DNA of 64,000 nt from Marivivens donghaensis. Lineage in GTDB: Bacteria; Pseudomonadota; Alphaproteobacteria; Rhodobacterales; Rhodobacteraceae. The stretch is taken from contig NZ_JAUFRA010000005.1 of NCBI RefSeq assembly GCF_030410045.1, positions 62,001 through 126,000 of the forward strand, given 5' to 3'. The notes beneath the pieces are model-generated. The model had not been told where the DNA came from and made no database searches. It saw only the letters and a program-made list of their open reading frames with translations. The position numbers and the translations under genes are program-made. Shown here piece after piece: positions 1-8,824 of the stretch (the stretch's first letter is position 1; each line of letters begins with the position of its first letter).

Positions 1-525
1 AAGGAACATTTCCTTGGTCAGGGTGGTCCCTTTGCGCAAAGAAAGAAGTTCAAACATTTGATACTCTTTGCCCGTGAGGTGAACAGGCGAGCCTTCAACC
101 TCGACCGTTTTAGCATCGAGGTTCACACAAATTCGGCCCGTGTTGATCACCGACTGCGAATGGCCTTTGGACCGACGGATAATCGCATGGATACGCGCCA
201 CGAGTTCTTCGCGGTGGAACGGTTTGGTCAGGTAGTCATCGGCACCGAACCCGAACCCTTTGATCTTGCTCTCAATTCCATCGTCACCTGACAGGATCAA
301 AATTGGGGTTTCAACCCGCGATAGACGCAGCTGGCGCAGCACCTCGTGACCGTTCATATCTGGCAAATTCAGGTCCAGAAGGATCAAATCGTAATCGTAT
401 AGCTTTGCTAGATCGATCCCCTCCTCACCTAAATCCGTCGAGTAGACGTTAAGGTTCGCATGGGTCAGCATCATTTCAATGCTTTTCGATGTCGTCGGGT
501 CGTCTTCAACCAGCAGCACTCGCAT
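1..525 (-). CDS. ctrA: Cell-cycle response regulator CtrA (3' end cut by window edge)
   Basis: Master response regulator of the alphaproteobacterial cell cycle; in roseobacters it mainly controls motility, gene transfer agent and quorum-linked genes. The visible 175 codons start MRVLLVEDDPTTSKSIEMML and hold the whole receiver domain: acidic pocket EDD, phospho-acceptor Asp in LILLDLNLPDMNG, and the conserved Lys in YLTKPFHREELVARI. They are followed by the beginning of an OmpR-type winged helix (VHLTGKEYQMFELLS). The reading frame is open to base 1, so the recognition helix lies outside the window. The neighbouring sciP gene, a known CtrA antagonist, supports CtrA rather than a generic OmpR regulator. 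The start ATG has GGAGG a few bases upstream (GGAGGCTGCAG). Confidence 0.95.
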   Translation of the reverse strand, partial: MRVLLVEDDPTTSKSIEMMLTHANLNVYSTDLGEEGIDLAKLYDYDLILLDLNLPDMNGHEVLRQLRLSRVETPILILSGDDGIESKIKGFGFGADDYLTKPFHREELVARIHAIIRRSKGHSQSVINTGRICVNLDAKTVEVEGSPVHLTGKEYQMFELLSLRKGTTLTKEMFL

Positions 526-554
526 CTGCAGCCTCCGCATTTTGTGTTCTGACG

Positions 555-578
555 TTAACCTTGATGCACAATGGTTAA
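555..578 (-). promoter_or_regulatory. Candidate CtrA half-sites in the ctrA upstream region
   Basis: Two TTAACC motifs face each other 30-53 bases upstream of the ctrA start: TTAACC at 555-560 on the plus strand and TTAACCAT at 571-578 on the minus strand. CtrA recognises TTAA-type half-sites, classically TTAA-N7-TTAA. Here the two cores are 16 bases apart, so this is not a perfect full site. Autoregulation is a reasonable inference from position only. Confidence 0.4.
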
Positions 579-616
579 TTACACGTTACCGCTAAGGCTA
601 CCTTCACACATTCTAC

Positions 617-895
617 CTAAAGTTGTCTATATTTTTGTACAGCCGTAGCTTTTAAGGCTGACTTTCCATGCAAACGGATCGCCGAAACCCACCCATCAAA
701 CTCTTCCTCAGAGAGATCATACCGATCCAAGGCGTTGTTCTTAGTTAACAATCCCGAGAATACTGCCTGCACAACCGCTGCTTTGCGCGACGCAACCCAG
801 CGGTTTGTTCCCTCCGGCGGCAGGTCTGCCACCGTCATGTGCGTCCCATCGGGTAAGGTCACCGCACGCGGACCATCAATTTTCCTAAGGTACAT
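617..895 (-). CDS. sciP: SciP, small CtrA inhibitory protein (DUF1153 family)
   Basis: A 92-residue DUF1153 protein. In Caulobacter SciP binds CtrA and blocks transcription from CtrA-dependent promoters. The family signature is unmistakable: MYLRKIDGPRAVTLPDG at the N-terminus, RWVASRKAAVV in the first helix, then YDLSEEEFDGW (helix-turn-helix) and a final ALKATAVQKYRQL. The ATG at 895 is preferred over one 51 bases upstream because the family begins at MYLRK and GAGGA lies 7 bases before it. It is transcribed in the same direction as ctrA, upstream of it and separated by 91 bases, so both regulator and antagonist sit in one locus. Divergent from mnmA. Confidence 0.92.
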   Translation of the reverse strand: MYLRKIDGPRAVTLPDGTHMTVADLPPEGTNRWVASRKAAVVQAVFSGLLTKNNALDRYDLSEEEFDGWVSAIRLHGKSALKATAVQKYRQL

Positions 896-1034
896 GGTTT
901 CATCCTCATATAGACACGTCATGCACAAACACTGTGCCGTGATCATTTAACGAGGAGTGAAACCGCCCCTTGAGAGTAGTTAGCATTTTCATATATTCCC
1001 TCGGACTTGCCCTACCCAGTCGCCGGAGGCTGAC

Positions 1035-2174
1035 ATGTCGCTTGATCACCCACTAAACTCTCTTGGCTTTGCCAAGCCGCCCTCGGAAACCCGCGTGGTT
1101 GTCGCTATGTCAGGCGGCGTGGATTCATCTGTAGTCGCCGCGCAGCTCGCCGAAGAAGGCTATGACGTGGTCGGCGTGACGCTCCAGCTTTACGATCACG
1201 GGGCGGCGCTGGCGAAAAAAGGCGCGTGCTGTGCGGGTCGTGACATTCATGACGCCCGCCGCGTGGCCGAGGAAATGGGCTTCCCGCATTACGTGCTCGA
1301 CTACGAAAACATCTTCCAAGAAGCAGTGATCGACGAATTCGCTGACAGCTATCTGGCTGGCGCGACCCCTGTGCCCTGCATCCGTTGCAATGAGCGCGTA
1401 AAGTTCAAAGACCTCTTGCAGACGGCAAAGGATCTGGATGCCGACTGCATGGCGACGGGTCACTATATTCAGCGCATGATGGGGCCGAATGGAGCGGAAC
1501 TGCATTGCGCCGCCGATGCGAACCGCGACCAGTCGTATTTCCTGTTCTCAACCACGCCAGAGCAGTTGGATTACCTGCGCTTCCCACTCGGCCATTTGCC
1601 GTCCAAAGACGCGACGCGCGCTTTGGCGACGAAATACGGTCTGGCGGTTGCGGACAAACCTGACAGTCAGGACATATGCTTTGTCCCGAATGGTAACTAC
1701 GCAAGCGTGATTGAAAAGCTGCGTCCGGGCGCGGCTGAGCCTGGAAAGATTGTCGACACGGACGGCAATGTCTTGGGTGATCATCGCGGCGTGATCCATT
1801 ACACGATCGGCCAGCGGCGTGGTTTGGGTATCGGCGGCCTCGCTGACCCGCTCTATGTTGTGAAGCTCGACGTGGACAATCGTCAGGTCGTTGTCGGCCC
1901 TAAAGAGCTGCTCGCGACCCGTCGCGTGCCGATCCGCGAAATCAACTGGCTCGGCGATGGGGCGTTCACTGACGTGGCTGAACGCGAAATCTCGGTCAAG
2001 GTGCGGTCCACCCGTCCTCCTGCCCCTGCGATTTTGCGGGCGATCTCGGACACGGAAGCAGAGGTTGAATTGCTAACGCCCGAGGAAGGCGTGTCGCCCG
2101 GTCAGGCCTGTGTGTTCTACGATCCAGAGAGCACTCGCATTCTAGGCGGCGGTTGGATTTGGAAGGGCAATTAA
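1035..2174 (+). CDS. mnmA: tRNA-specific 2-thiouridylase MnmA
   Basis: Cytoplasmic enzyme that thiolates U34 of tRNA-Lys, -Glu and -Gln using ATP and sulfur relayed from a desulfurase. The 379-residue length fits the family. A PP-loop SGGVDSS lies at residues 26-32. The nucleophilic Cys is in CIRCNERVKFKDLL (about C118) and the second, persulfide-carrying Cys is in DSQDICFV (C215). TGHY (residues 141-144) and YTIGQRRGLG of the tRNA-binding part are also present. Start ATG follows GCCGGAGGCTGAC, a good ribosome binding site. It is transcribed alone, divergent from sciP, and runs convergently into the yqaA gene three bases past its stop. Confidence 0.97.
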   Translation: MSLDHPLNSLGFAKPPSETRVVVAMSGGVDSSVVAAQLAEEGYDVVGVTLQLYDHGAALAKKGACCAGRDIHDARRVAEEMGFPHYVLDYENIFQEAVIDEFADSYLAGATPVPCIRCNERVKFKDLLQTAKDLDADCMATGHYIQRMMGPNGAELHCAADANRDQSYFLFSTTPEQLDYLRFPLGHLPSKDATRALATKYGLAVADKPDSQDICFVPNGNYASVIEKLRPGAAEPGKIVDTDGNVLGDHRGVIHYTIGQRRGLGIGGLADPLYVVKLDVDNRQVVVGPKELLATRRVPIREINWLGDGAFTDVAEREISVKVRSTRPPAPAILRAISDTEAEVELLTPEEGVSPGQACVFYDPESTRILGGGWIWKGN

Positions 2175-2177
2175 GCC

Positions 2178-2606
2178 TTACATCAAACCAACCGTGACCC
2201 AAGCGAGCACGGCATACCGCCCAAACTTTGCAATCGTGACCACGGTCAGAAACCGCCAAAGCGGTTCTTTCATCGTACCCGCAACAACGGTGAGCGGGTC
2301 TCCAATAATGGGCACCCATGATGCAAAGAGGCTCACCCAACCCCATTTATGATAGCTCCGCTGTGCCCGTTCGATCTGTTCGGACGAAAACGGAAATCGT
2401 GGATGGCTGAACAGGCGACCCAGATAGCGACCGAGGATCCAGTTGACCAAAGATCCAGCCACGTTTCCAACAGTCGCGACAAAAAGCAGAGTGCCAACCG
2501 CGTGTTCGCCCGCGATAATAATCCCGACCAAGACAGCCTCTGACTGTGCGGGGACAATCGTCGCAGCCAGAAACGCGGCAAGGAATAACCCCGTCAGCCC
2601 CAACAT
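2178..2606 (-). CDS. YqaA family small DedA-like membrane protein
   Basis: A 142-residue inner-membrane protein of the YqaA branch of the DedA/SNARE-associated (VTT) superfamily. DedA-type proteins are linked to lipid carrier flipping and membrane homeostasis; the role of YqaA itself is not established. Visible features are an N-terminal hydrophobic hairpin with the conserved Pro and Glu of VPAQSEAVL, the motif NVAGSLVNWILGRY, and a reentrant-type segment SLFASWVPIIGDPLTVVAG, then a C-terminal membrane helix. It begins directly after the lpxB stop region (one codon apart on the same strand), so it is the last gene of the lpx run. It converges on mnmA. Confidence 0.85.
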   Translation of the reverse strand: MLGLTGLFLAAFLAATIVPAQSEAVLVGIIIAGEHAVGTLLFVATVGNVAGSLVNWILGRYLGRLFSHPRFPFSSEQIERAQRSYHKWGWVSLFASWVPIIGDPLTVVAGTMKEPLWRFLTVVTIAKFGRYAVLAWVTVGLM

Positions 2607-3746
2607 CTAGAGCCGCGCAAGCACCGCACGTGCCGCACGAAGGCCCGGTGCTTCGCCCCCTTCACCAAGCCGCTGCATCGTCAAATCCATGGCAGCGCGC
2701 TGCGCGGTCGGGTCATTGAGGACAGAAAGCATCGCAGGTGCGATCAACTCGGGGCGACACTCAGGCCCGAGGAACTCAGGAACAGCCCGCGTTTCGCTGA
2801 CGAGGTTCACGAGGGTAAACGTATCAATCAACGCCATGCGCCGCATGATCGCCCATGTGATTTTGTTAAAATCGTAAGCAATTACCATCGGTGTCCGCGC
2901 TGCTGCCAATTCGAGAGAGACAGTGCCAGAGGCCGCCAAAGCAATATCCGCAGCCTTGAATGCCGCGCGTTTGTCTGCTGCCGTTGTTTCGCTTGGGTCT
3001 AGCAGAATGGGCTGCACCGACCAATTTGCGGTCAGTTCACGCACCAACTGGGTAACTGGTGCAGCGCAGGGCAAAACAATCTTTGCATCAGGTTTCTCCG
3101 CAACAACCTGTGCCAAAGCCGCGCCAAACCGATCCGCCAAACGCGACACTTCCCCCCGACGCGACCCGGGCAAAGCCAAGATCAAAGGCGCATCTCCAAT
3201 GGCAAAACGCGCACGGAAATCGGCAGCCTCAGCATCAGTCGCTTGGATCTCTGTTGTAACGGGATGTCCGACAAAGTCACACTCCATCCCATGCGGCGTC
3301 ATATAGGGCGGCTCGAACGGTAAGAGTGCGAGGACGTGATCAATCACCTTCGCCATCTTCGCTGCACGTTTCGGTCGCCACGCCCAAACAGAGGGCGCAA
3401 CATAGTGGACGGTCCGAATGTTAGACGCCTCTTTGACCAGTTTGGCCACCCGCAGCGAAAAATCGGGCGCGTCGATGGTAATCACCACGTCAGGTTTGAG
3501 ACGCAGGATTTCATCGGCCGTTTCACGAATACGGCGTTTGAGGTGAAAATACTTTGGCAGAACCTCAGCCAAGCCCATGATGGACAGTTCTTCCATCGGA
3601 AACAGGCTGGTCAGCCCATGCGACTGCATCTGTTCGCCGCCGATGCCGTGGAATTCGATGTCGTCGCGCAACTCCTTGAGGCCCGCCATCAGTGCTCCAC
3701 CAAGGCGATCCCCAGAAACTTCACCCGCTAAGAGAAAGACCTTCAT
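2607..3746 (-). CDS. lpxB: Lipid-A-disaccharide synthase LpxB
   Basis: Glycosyltransferase (family 19) that joins 2,3-diacylglucosamine-1-phosphate to UDP-2,3-diacylglucosamine to form the lipid A disaccharide at the inner membrane. At 379 residues it has normal length. Family motifs: the N-terminal AGEVSGDRLGGALM, HYVAPSVWAWRPKRA in the middle, and the nucleotide-binding ALPGSRRGEVSRL, with ASGTVSLELAA in the C-terminal lobe. Its ATG overlaps the lpxI stop as ATGA (3743-3746), so the two are translationally coupled. It sits in the order fabZ-lpxA-lpxI-lpxB. Confidence 0.97.
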   Translation of the reverse strand: MKVFLLAGEVSGDRLGGALMAGLKELRDDIEFHGIGGEQMQSHGLTSLFPMEELSIMGLAEVLPKYFHLKRRIRETADEILRLKPDVVITIDAPDFSLRVAKLVKEASNIRTVHYVAPSVWAWRPKRAAKMAKVIDHVLALLPFEPPYMTPHGMECDFVGHPVTTEIQATDAEAADFRARFAIGDAPLILALPGSRRGEVSRLADRFGAALAQVVAEKPDAKIVLPCAAPVTQLVRELTANWSVQPILLDPSETTAADKRAAFKAADIALAASGTVSLELAAARTPMVIAYDFNKITWAIMRRMALIDTFTLVNLVSETRAVPEFLGPECRPELIAPAMLSVLNDPTAQRAAMDLTMQRLGEGGEAPGLRAARAVLARL

Positions 3747-4540
3747 CCCCGCGCCCTCACCGACAGAAACATGCCATGCGCGTCCAATGTGGCGATGACC
3801 TGCGGCAAGTCCATGACCATCACGCCGCCTGCCTCGATCACGATACCGTCCATCCCCGCCTCAGCCGCGCCAAGCGCCGTTTTCGGACCAATCACAGGAA
3901 GGTCCACGCGGCGGTCTTGATTTGGCTTAGGGGCTTTGAAAAGGATGGCCCGCTGCGCGTTGGATAACGTGCCAATCATAGCGTCCGTGCCATCTGGGCC
4001 TTCTTCGGCGATGACCTCACCCGCACGAACAACACAGGCTTGCCCACTGTCACGGCGTCCCATGTCGGCGACAAAGGCCTGCCCGATTTCAGCATCGTTG
4101 CTATTCTGTTCTGACGGGCGAACAACAGTTAAAACGCCAGATGGCGGCAATAGCGTAGGCGCGATCTCGTGAGCGGCGCGAATGGCGATGCCGGCCTCCT
4201 CAAAGATCGACAGGATCACGCGAAGCGCACCATCATCACCCTGCCCCAAGGCCGCCATCAAACGCGGCACCAATGGCGCTGTTTCGGCATCGATCAAACT
4301 GGGATCGACGTCAGGACGACGCACCGCACCAGCGAGGCAAACCTCTGTCACGCTACGACGTTGCAATTCGGAAATGAACGACCCGAGCGTCTCTAATCGA
4401 AATCGCACCCGTGGCAGGTCAGACGATACATCAGGTTCAAAGTCGCCAAAGATGCAGATCAGTGGGGTTTCCCCCTGCGCTTGCAATTCGGTCACAAGCG
4501 CAGCAGGCAACGCACCTGTCCCTGCGATCAGTGCAAGCAT
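3743..4540 (-). CDS. lpxI: UDP-2,3-diacylglucosamine diphosphatase LpxI
   Basis: DUF1009 family pyrophosphatase that cleaves UDP-2,3-diacylglucosamine to lipid X, replacing the unrelated LpxH used by Escherichia coli; LpxI is the usual form in alphaproteobacteria. The 265 residues begin with the family's MLALIAGTGALPAAL and contain EVCLAGAVRRPDVDPS, GRRDSGQACVVRAGEVIAEE and the C-terminal KAPKPNQDRRVDLPVIGPKT block. Position between lpxA and lpxB fits the pathway order exactly. Start overlaps the lpxA stop by one base (TGATG at 4538-4542) and its own stop overlaps lpxB. Confidence 0.95.
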   Translation of the reverse strand: MLALIAGTGALPAALVTELQAQGETPLICIFGDFEPDVSSDLPRVRFRLETLGSFISELQRRSVTEVCLAGAVRRPDVDPSLIDAETAPLVPRLMAALGQGDDGALRVILSIFEEAGIAIRAAHEIAPTLLPPSGVLTVVRPSEQNSNDAEIGQAFVADMGRRDSGQACVVRAGEVIAEEGPDGTDAMIGTLSNAQRAILFKAPKPNQDRRVDLPVIGPKTALGAAEAGMDGIVIEAGGVMVMDLPQVIATLDAHGMFLSVRARG

Positions 4541-5325
4541 CAGGACGGTGTCAGAAAATTACGGTCACTTTCACCTAGGATGAAACCGACCATCTCGCGG
4601 ACATATTCGCTCTCTGCTTCGTCTCCCAAACGCTTTGCACGGTCGAGGAACGTGCCCTCACCGTCTTTGAGCGCCTGAAACGCAGCACGCAGCGCTGTAA
4701 TGTCCGACCGATCAACGCCTTTGCGCTTCAATCCAACCAGATTGAGGCCATCGAGTTTGCCGCGTGGACCTTGAACCAAGGCATGCGGGATCACGTCGTT
4801 CGTCACCATGGTCAACGCGCCGATGATAGCACCACGGCCGATGCGAACGAATTGGTGGATACCACAAAGACCACCGATGATGACGTCATCCTCAACAATG
4901 CAATGGCCCGCAACCGCTGAACTGTTCACCACAATCACGCGATTGCCAATGTGCGCATCATGGGCGACGTGACATCCAGCCATCAACAGGCAGTCGTCGC
5001 CGATCGAGGTCAGCCCACCGCCACCAGCGGTCCCCGTATTCACCGTCACATGTTCACGAATTCGCGCCCGTGCACCGATGCGGAGCGCGGTCTTTTCACC
5101 ACCGAACTTCTTATCCTGCGGGATTTCACCAATCACGGCGAACGAAAACACCGTACTGTCGTCACCGATGTATGTGTCGCCCGTAATCACCACATGAGAT
5201 TTCAGCGTCACACCACGGCCCAGAACAACCTCTGAGCCGACGATGCAAAACGGCCCGATCACACAATCAGGACCGATAGTGGCGCCATCCTCAATAACGG
5301 CGCTGGGGTGAATTTGCGCAGTCAT
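4540..5325 (-). CDS. lpxA: UDP-N-acetylglucosamine acyltransferase LpxA
   Basis: First enzyme of lipid A synthesis, transferring a 3-hydroxyacyl chain from acyl carrier protein to UDP-GlcNAc. The 261-residue protein is a left-handed beta helix: hexapeptide repeats such as IGPDCVIGPFCIVG run through the first two thirds. The catalytic His lies in CHVAHDAHIGNRVIV, and the C-terminal helical part starts near LVGLKRKGVDRSDI, as in the family. ATG overlaps the fabZ stop (TAATG at 5323-5327). Acyl-chain length preference cannot be read with confidence. Confidence 0.97.
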   Translation of the reverse strand: MTAQIHPSAVIEDGATIGPDCVIGPFCIVGSEVVLGRGVTLKSHVVITGDTYIGDDSTVFSFAVIGEIPQDKKFGGEKTALRIGARARIREHVTVNTGTAGGGGLTSIGDDCLLMAGCHVAHDAHIGNRVIVVNSSAVAGHCIVEDDVIIGGLCGIHQFVRIGRGAIIGALTMVTNDVIPHALVQGPRGKLDGLNLVGLKRKGVDRSDITALRAAFQALKDGEGTFLDRAKRLGDEAESEYVREMVGFILGESDRNFLTPS

Positions 5326-5786
5326 TAGGCGCTCGTGTCCATCATTGCGGTGAATTCAGCTTCAGCAGCCATTTCACCATCGACTGTTGCAACCCCTTTG
5401 AATTTCCAAACCTTTGCACCCGGTTTGCCGCGTGTCGTTTCGATCTGCATCTCTAGAACATCACCCGGCACGACCATGCGACGGAACTTCACGCCATCAA
5501 TCGCCATGAAGTAAACCTTCATGTTTTTATCAGCCATGCCAAGCGACACGCCGACCATAACGCCAGCCGTTTGCGCCATTGCCTCGACGATCAGAACGCC
5601 AGGCATGACAGGCTGATCAGGGAAGTGACCTGTGAAATGCGGTTCGTTCATCGTGACGTTTTTGATGCCCTTACCAGACTGAGTGCCATTGATATCGACA
5701 ACCTTATCCACCAGCAAAAACGGAAAGCGGTGCGGGATAATCCGCTGGATCAGTTGGATATCGGCGGTGGTTACGGCGTCAGTCAT
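5325..5786 (-). CDS. fabZ: 3-hydroxyacyl-ACP dehydratase FabZ
   Basis: Hot-dog fold dehydratase of type II fatty acid synthesis. From the ATG at 5786 it is 153 residues. PHRFPFLLVDKV leads into the fold, and the catalytic His54 (HFPDQPVMPG) and Glu68 (VEAMAQ) are both present. A longer frame opens at 5837, but the internal ATG has AAGGA at a proper distance and gives the normal family length, so it is chosen. It supplies hydroxyacyl/enoyl balance for both membrane lipids and the adjacent lpxA step, and is coupled to lpxA by TAATG. Confidence 0.95.
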   Translation of the reverse strand: MTDAVTTADIQLIQRIIPHRFPFLLVDKVVDINGTQSGKGIKNVTMNEPHFTGHFPDQPVMPGVLIVEAMAQTAGVMVGVSLGMADKNMKVYFMAIDGVKFRRMVVPGDVLEMQIETTRGKPGAKVWKFKGVATVDGEMAAEAEFTAMMDTSA

Positions 5787-5863
5787 GTCGTGGTCCTTAT
5801 CGAGCCCGTCGCGGGCACTTCGTCTATTGAGTAGCAATTCGCCCGCAACGGGGCAAGGTCGCG

Positions 5864-6427
5864 TTAGTTCTCAGGGGCTTGGGTGCCATCACCCAATGTT
5901 GCATCAATCTGCGCGATGGCGGCATCCGTGATATCGATGGCGCCGAAGTAGAGGATCACATCGCGGCGGGCCATGAGAACCGCGGCCTCACGGTCTTGCA
6001 TCAGTTTGCCCAAAACGGGCCGGATAGCCGTGTCAAAGTTTGAACGCGCCGCTGTGAGACGGTCCTGAAGCTCTTGTTCTTTGGCATCCTGCGCACGACG
6101 AATACCGACAACCTTTTCGTCAAACGCATCCGCCTCAGCACGAAACACCGAAGGCTCCATCGACGGACGGCGCGCGGCAATATCTTGTTCTTCGGCGGTC
6201 AACGCATCCGCAATGCGCTGGTTTTCAGCCTTCAATGTTTCAGAAGCGGATTGGATTTCGGACAAAATCCGCTGACCGTATTGTGTCCCCGAAAACACCG
6301 TTTCAATGTCGATCAACAAGACAGGTGATCGAACAACTGCTGCCGCGTCCTGCGCCTGAACCGGCGCGACTGCCCAACCCCCAAAGGTCAGCGCAATCGC
6401 AACGGTCAGAGCATGAACCCAACGCAT
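5864..6427 (-). CDS. OmpH/Skp family periplasmic chaperone
   Basis: A 187-residue exported protein with a signal peptide (MRWVHALTVAIALTFGGWAVAPVQAQ, cleavage probably after AQA/VQA around residue 25). It continues with the Skp-like opening VLLIDIETVFSGTQYGQRIL and a long charged helical region rich in Glu/Arg/Ala (about residues 60-135), the tentacle part of Skp. Skp holds unfolded outer-membrane proteins before delivery to BamA. Its ATG overlaps the bamA stop (TAATG at 6425-6429), which fits that role. A 77-base gap separates it from fabZ. Confidence 0.88.
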   Translation of the reverse strand: MRWVHALTVAIALTFGGWAVAPVQAQDAAAVVRSPVLLIDIETVFSGTQYGQRILSEIQSASETLKAENQRIADALTAEEQDIAARRPSMEPSVFRAEADAFDEKVVGIRRAQDAKEQELQDRLTAARSNFDTAIRPVLGKLMQDREAAVLMARRDVILYFGAIDITDAAIAQIDATLGDGTQAPEN

Positions 6428-8751
6428 TAGAAGCTTGTCGAAATGGTCACGTCAAAGGATTTGGCTTCATCCAAGTCCTCGGACAGCAACGTATCGGTAA
6501 AGTTAAACCGCAGCGGACCAACTGGCGTATCCCAGAACAGCGATACACCAGCGACCGCGCGAGGCGTGAAATCGCAGTAGTAGTAATTCGTGCCACAGGT
6601 CATGCCTGGATCCCAAAGTGATCCGTAATCCATGAACGCGCCACCGTGGATGCCGTATTCATCGGGCAAACCAATTGGGAACTCCGCCTCAACACGAGCG
6701 ACGGCGTAGGCGTTACCCCCAAGCGGATCGTTAAAGCCGTTCGCAGAGTCGTAGTAACGCGGCCCCATGCCATACAAATCAAAACCGCGCATCTGGCGAC
6801 CAGACAAGAAGAAGCGGTCAGAAATGGTGCTGTCGCTACCCGAATAGTGCAAATACCCGCCTTCGAGCGTCGCACGAAGGGTTACCTCTTCGTTCAGCAC
6901 CTTCGACTCCGCCCCTGCGGTCGCGGTCGTCTTGATAAAGGTGGTGTCCCCGAACCCGAATTCCTGTCCAAAGCGCAAGATCGCTCCACGATTGACGTCA
7001 AGACCAGACCGGCGTGTATCCCATGTATAGGTATAGCCGAGAGAATGGGTCCACTGCCCATCCAACGCGACATCAGCCGCGATGATTGGAGACAACGTGG
7101 TCGCAGCATCGGTTAGGTCCGAATAACGGCTCTGGACGTATGTCTGCAAACGGCCATTTTCGCTGACGCTAAAGGTCAGGGACGGACGAATGGTGAAGCT
7201 CTCGGTATCGTAGTTCGCTGACTCGTTGTTCGTCTGGCCGTAGTTCATATCGAAACCAAACGCGAGGTCGCGGCCCAGAAGGTAAGGCTCATCGAAGTTG
7301 AGCGTGAAGTATTTATTCGTCTCAGCGGTCGAGAACTGCAGGCTCAACGCTTGACCACGGCCAAGGAAGTTCTGCTGACGGAAGGACGCCAAAAGACCGA
7401 GGCCAGTATCGGTGTTAAAGTTCGCACCAAAGGACAGCGACCCAGTGGGGGCTTCGGCCACGTTCACATCAATGACAACCTGATCATCGGTCGACCCGCG
7501 ACGGGCCTGAACATCGGCGTTGGCAAAGAAGCCAAGCGCACGGATACGTTCAGCGGTTTCACGAATGGAACGCGGGTTAAAGGGATCGCCCTCTACTTCG
7601 CGGAATTGCTGACGCACCACACGGTCGAGCGTGGTGTTGTTACCTTCAACGTCGATACGCTCCACGAAAATGCGTTCGCCGCGTACCAGCGCATAGGTCA
7701 CATCAAGCGTAAGGTCGCGGTCATTTCGGGTAATGCGCGGTTCGACCTGAACAAACTGAAGGCCGCGCTGCAGCGCCAGACGCTCCAAACGGGCAACGTC
7801 GTTTTCGATATCGAGCGGCGTATAAGTCGTGCCCGAACGGGTCCGAACGGCCTCTTGGAATTCTTCGAGGTTGGCTTCGGGGATTTCCGAAATGACATCA
7901 ATCGCGCCAAAATCGAACTTCTGCCCCTCTTCAACGTCAAACGTGATCAGATAGGCATCACGGCCACGGGTCAGCTCAACGTTCACATCATTAACCGTGA
8001 AGTCGACGTAGCCACGCGATTGATAGAAGTCGGTCAGAACGCGTTTATCGAAATCAATACGATCAGCAACGTAAGTATCGCGGCCGATAATTGCGCGCAG
8101 GATACCTGCTTGTTTTGTAGCGAGGACACCGCGCAGGCGACGATCCGAGAAGCTGCGGTTGCCAGAGAACCCGATCCGTTCCACCTCGGTCACGCCGTTT
8201 TCTGCAATTTCGAAAACAACGTTAACGCGGTTGTCGGGCAGACGGATGATGCGCGGCGTTACGATGGCGTTGATCCGCCCCTTATCTGCATAGGCTGCCG
8301 TAATGTCGGCAACGTCAGCCTCAACGCTGCTCGGGCTGTAAATCCGGCGTTCTTGCGAGCTCAGAAGCGCAAAGAGTTCGTCATCCTTGAGACGGCTGTT
8401 GCCTTCAAAGTTGATGCGATACACGGTCGGGTATTCAGATACGGTGATGACCAGCTGGCCGCCGCGAGGCTCTACCTCGACCGTTTCAAACAATCCCGTT
8501 GCGCGAATACGTTGGCTCGCATCGTTAAGTTCGGCGGCCGATACTGTCTCACCCTGCGCGATGCCCAGATAGCTGAGGATCGTTGCGGTTTCGATCCGCT
8601 GGTTCCCCTCGATCGAGACGGTGTTCACGGTAAAGGACTGCGCCCCAACCGGTAGCCCCTGAAACGTCAAAAGCGAAAGCCCAACCGCCGCTGTGAGTTT
8701 CAAGAGTGCTTTGCCCGAAGGCCCGTTTTCAGAGAAAGAAGTAAATCGCAT
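6427..8751 (-). CDS. bamA: Outer membrane protein assembly factor BamA
   Basis: Omp85 insertase of the BAM complex in the outer membrane. From the ATG at 8751 it is 774 residues; a TTG 12 bases further upstream is possible but less likely. A signal peptide covers roughly residues 1-38 (ends GLPVGAQ). Five POTRA domains follow (for example VSIEGNQRIETATILSYLGI and INFEGNSRLKDDEL), then a 16-strand beta barrel from about residue 420. The barrel holds the L6 lid motif with Arg-Gly-Phe (GRQMRGFDLYGMGPRYYD) and a C-terminal strand ending in Phe (SFDVTISTSF). A probable terminator separates it from the rseP side. Confidence 0.97.
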   Translation of the reverse strand: MRFTSFSENGPSGKALLKLTAAVGLSLLTFQGLPVGAQSFTVNTVSIEGNQRIETATILSYLGIAQGETVSAAELNDASQRIRATGLFETVEVEPRGGQLVITVSEYPTVYRINFEGNSRLKDDELFALLSSQERRIYSPSSVEADVADITAAYADKGRINAIVTPRIIRLPDNRVNVVFEIAENGVTEVERIGFSGNRSFSDRRLRGVLATKQAGILRAIIGRDTYVADRIDFDKRVLTDFYQSRGYVDFTVNDVNVELTRGRDAYLITFDVEEGQKFDFGAIDVISEIPEANLEEFQEAVRTRSGTTYTPLDIENDVARLERLALQRGLQFVQVEPRITRNDRDLTLDVTYALVRGERIFVERIDVEGNNTTLDRVVRQQFREVEGDPFNPRSIRETAERIRALGFFANADVQARRGSTDDQVVIDVNVAEAPTGSLSFGANFNTDTGLGLLASFRQQNFLGRGQALSLQFSTAETNKYFTLNFDEPYLLGRDLAFGFDMNYGQTNNESANYDTESFTIRPSLTFSVSENGRLQTYVQSRYSDLTDAATTLSPIIAADVALDGQWTHSLGYTYTWDTRRSGLDVNRGAILRFGQEFGFGDTTFIKTTATAGAESKVLNEEVTLRATLEGGYLHYSGSDSTISDRFFLSGRQMRGFDLYGMGPRYYDSANGFNDPLGGNAYAVARVEAEFPIGLPDEYGIHGGAFMDYGSLWDPGMTCGTNYYYCDFTPRAVAGVSLFWDTPVGPLRFNFTDTLLSEDLDEAKSFDVTISTSF

Positions 8752-8824
8752 GAATCCAGCCAATTCGAACAGCCCCGTTTGGACTATGACCTAACCAGAT
8801 TGAGGGGTCTTGTCAAAACGAACA

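Noticed and set aside
7351..8655. 434-codon open frame on the plus strand antisense to bamA
   Set aside because: It lies entirely inside bamA, has no family features and results from the codon bias of this GC-rich genome. Similar long antisense frames over purM (21825-23084), fumC (43986-44942), rne (51516-52637), purC (57061-58119) and the homocysteine methyltransferase (58313-59611) are rejected for the same reason.
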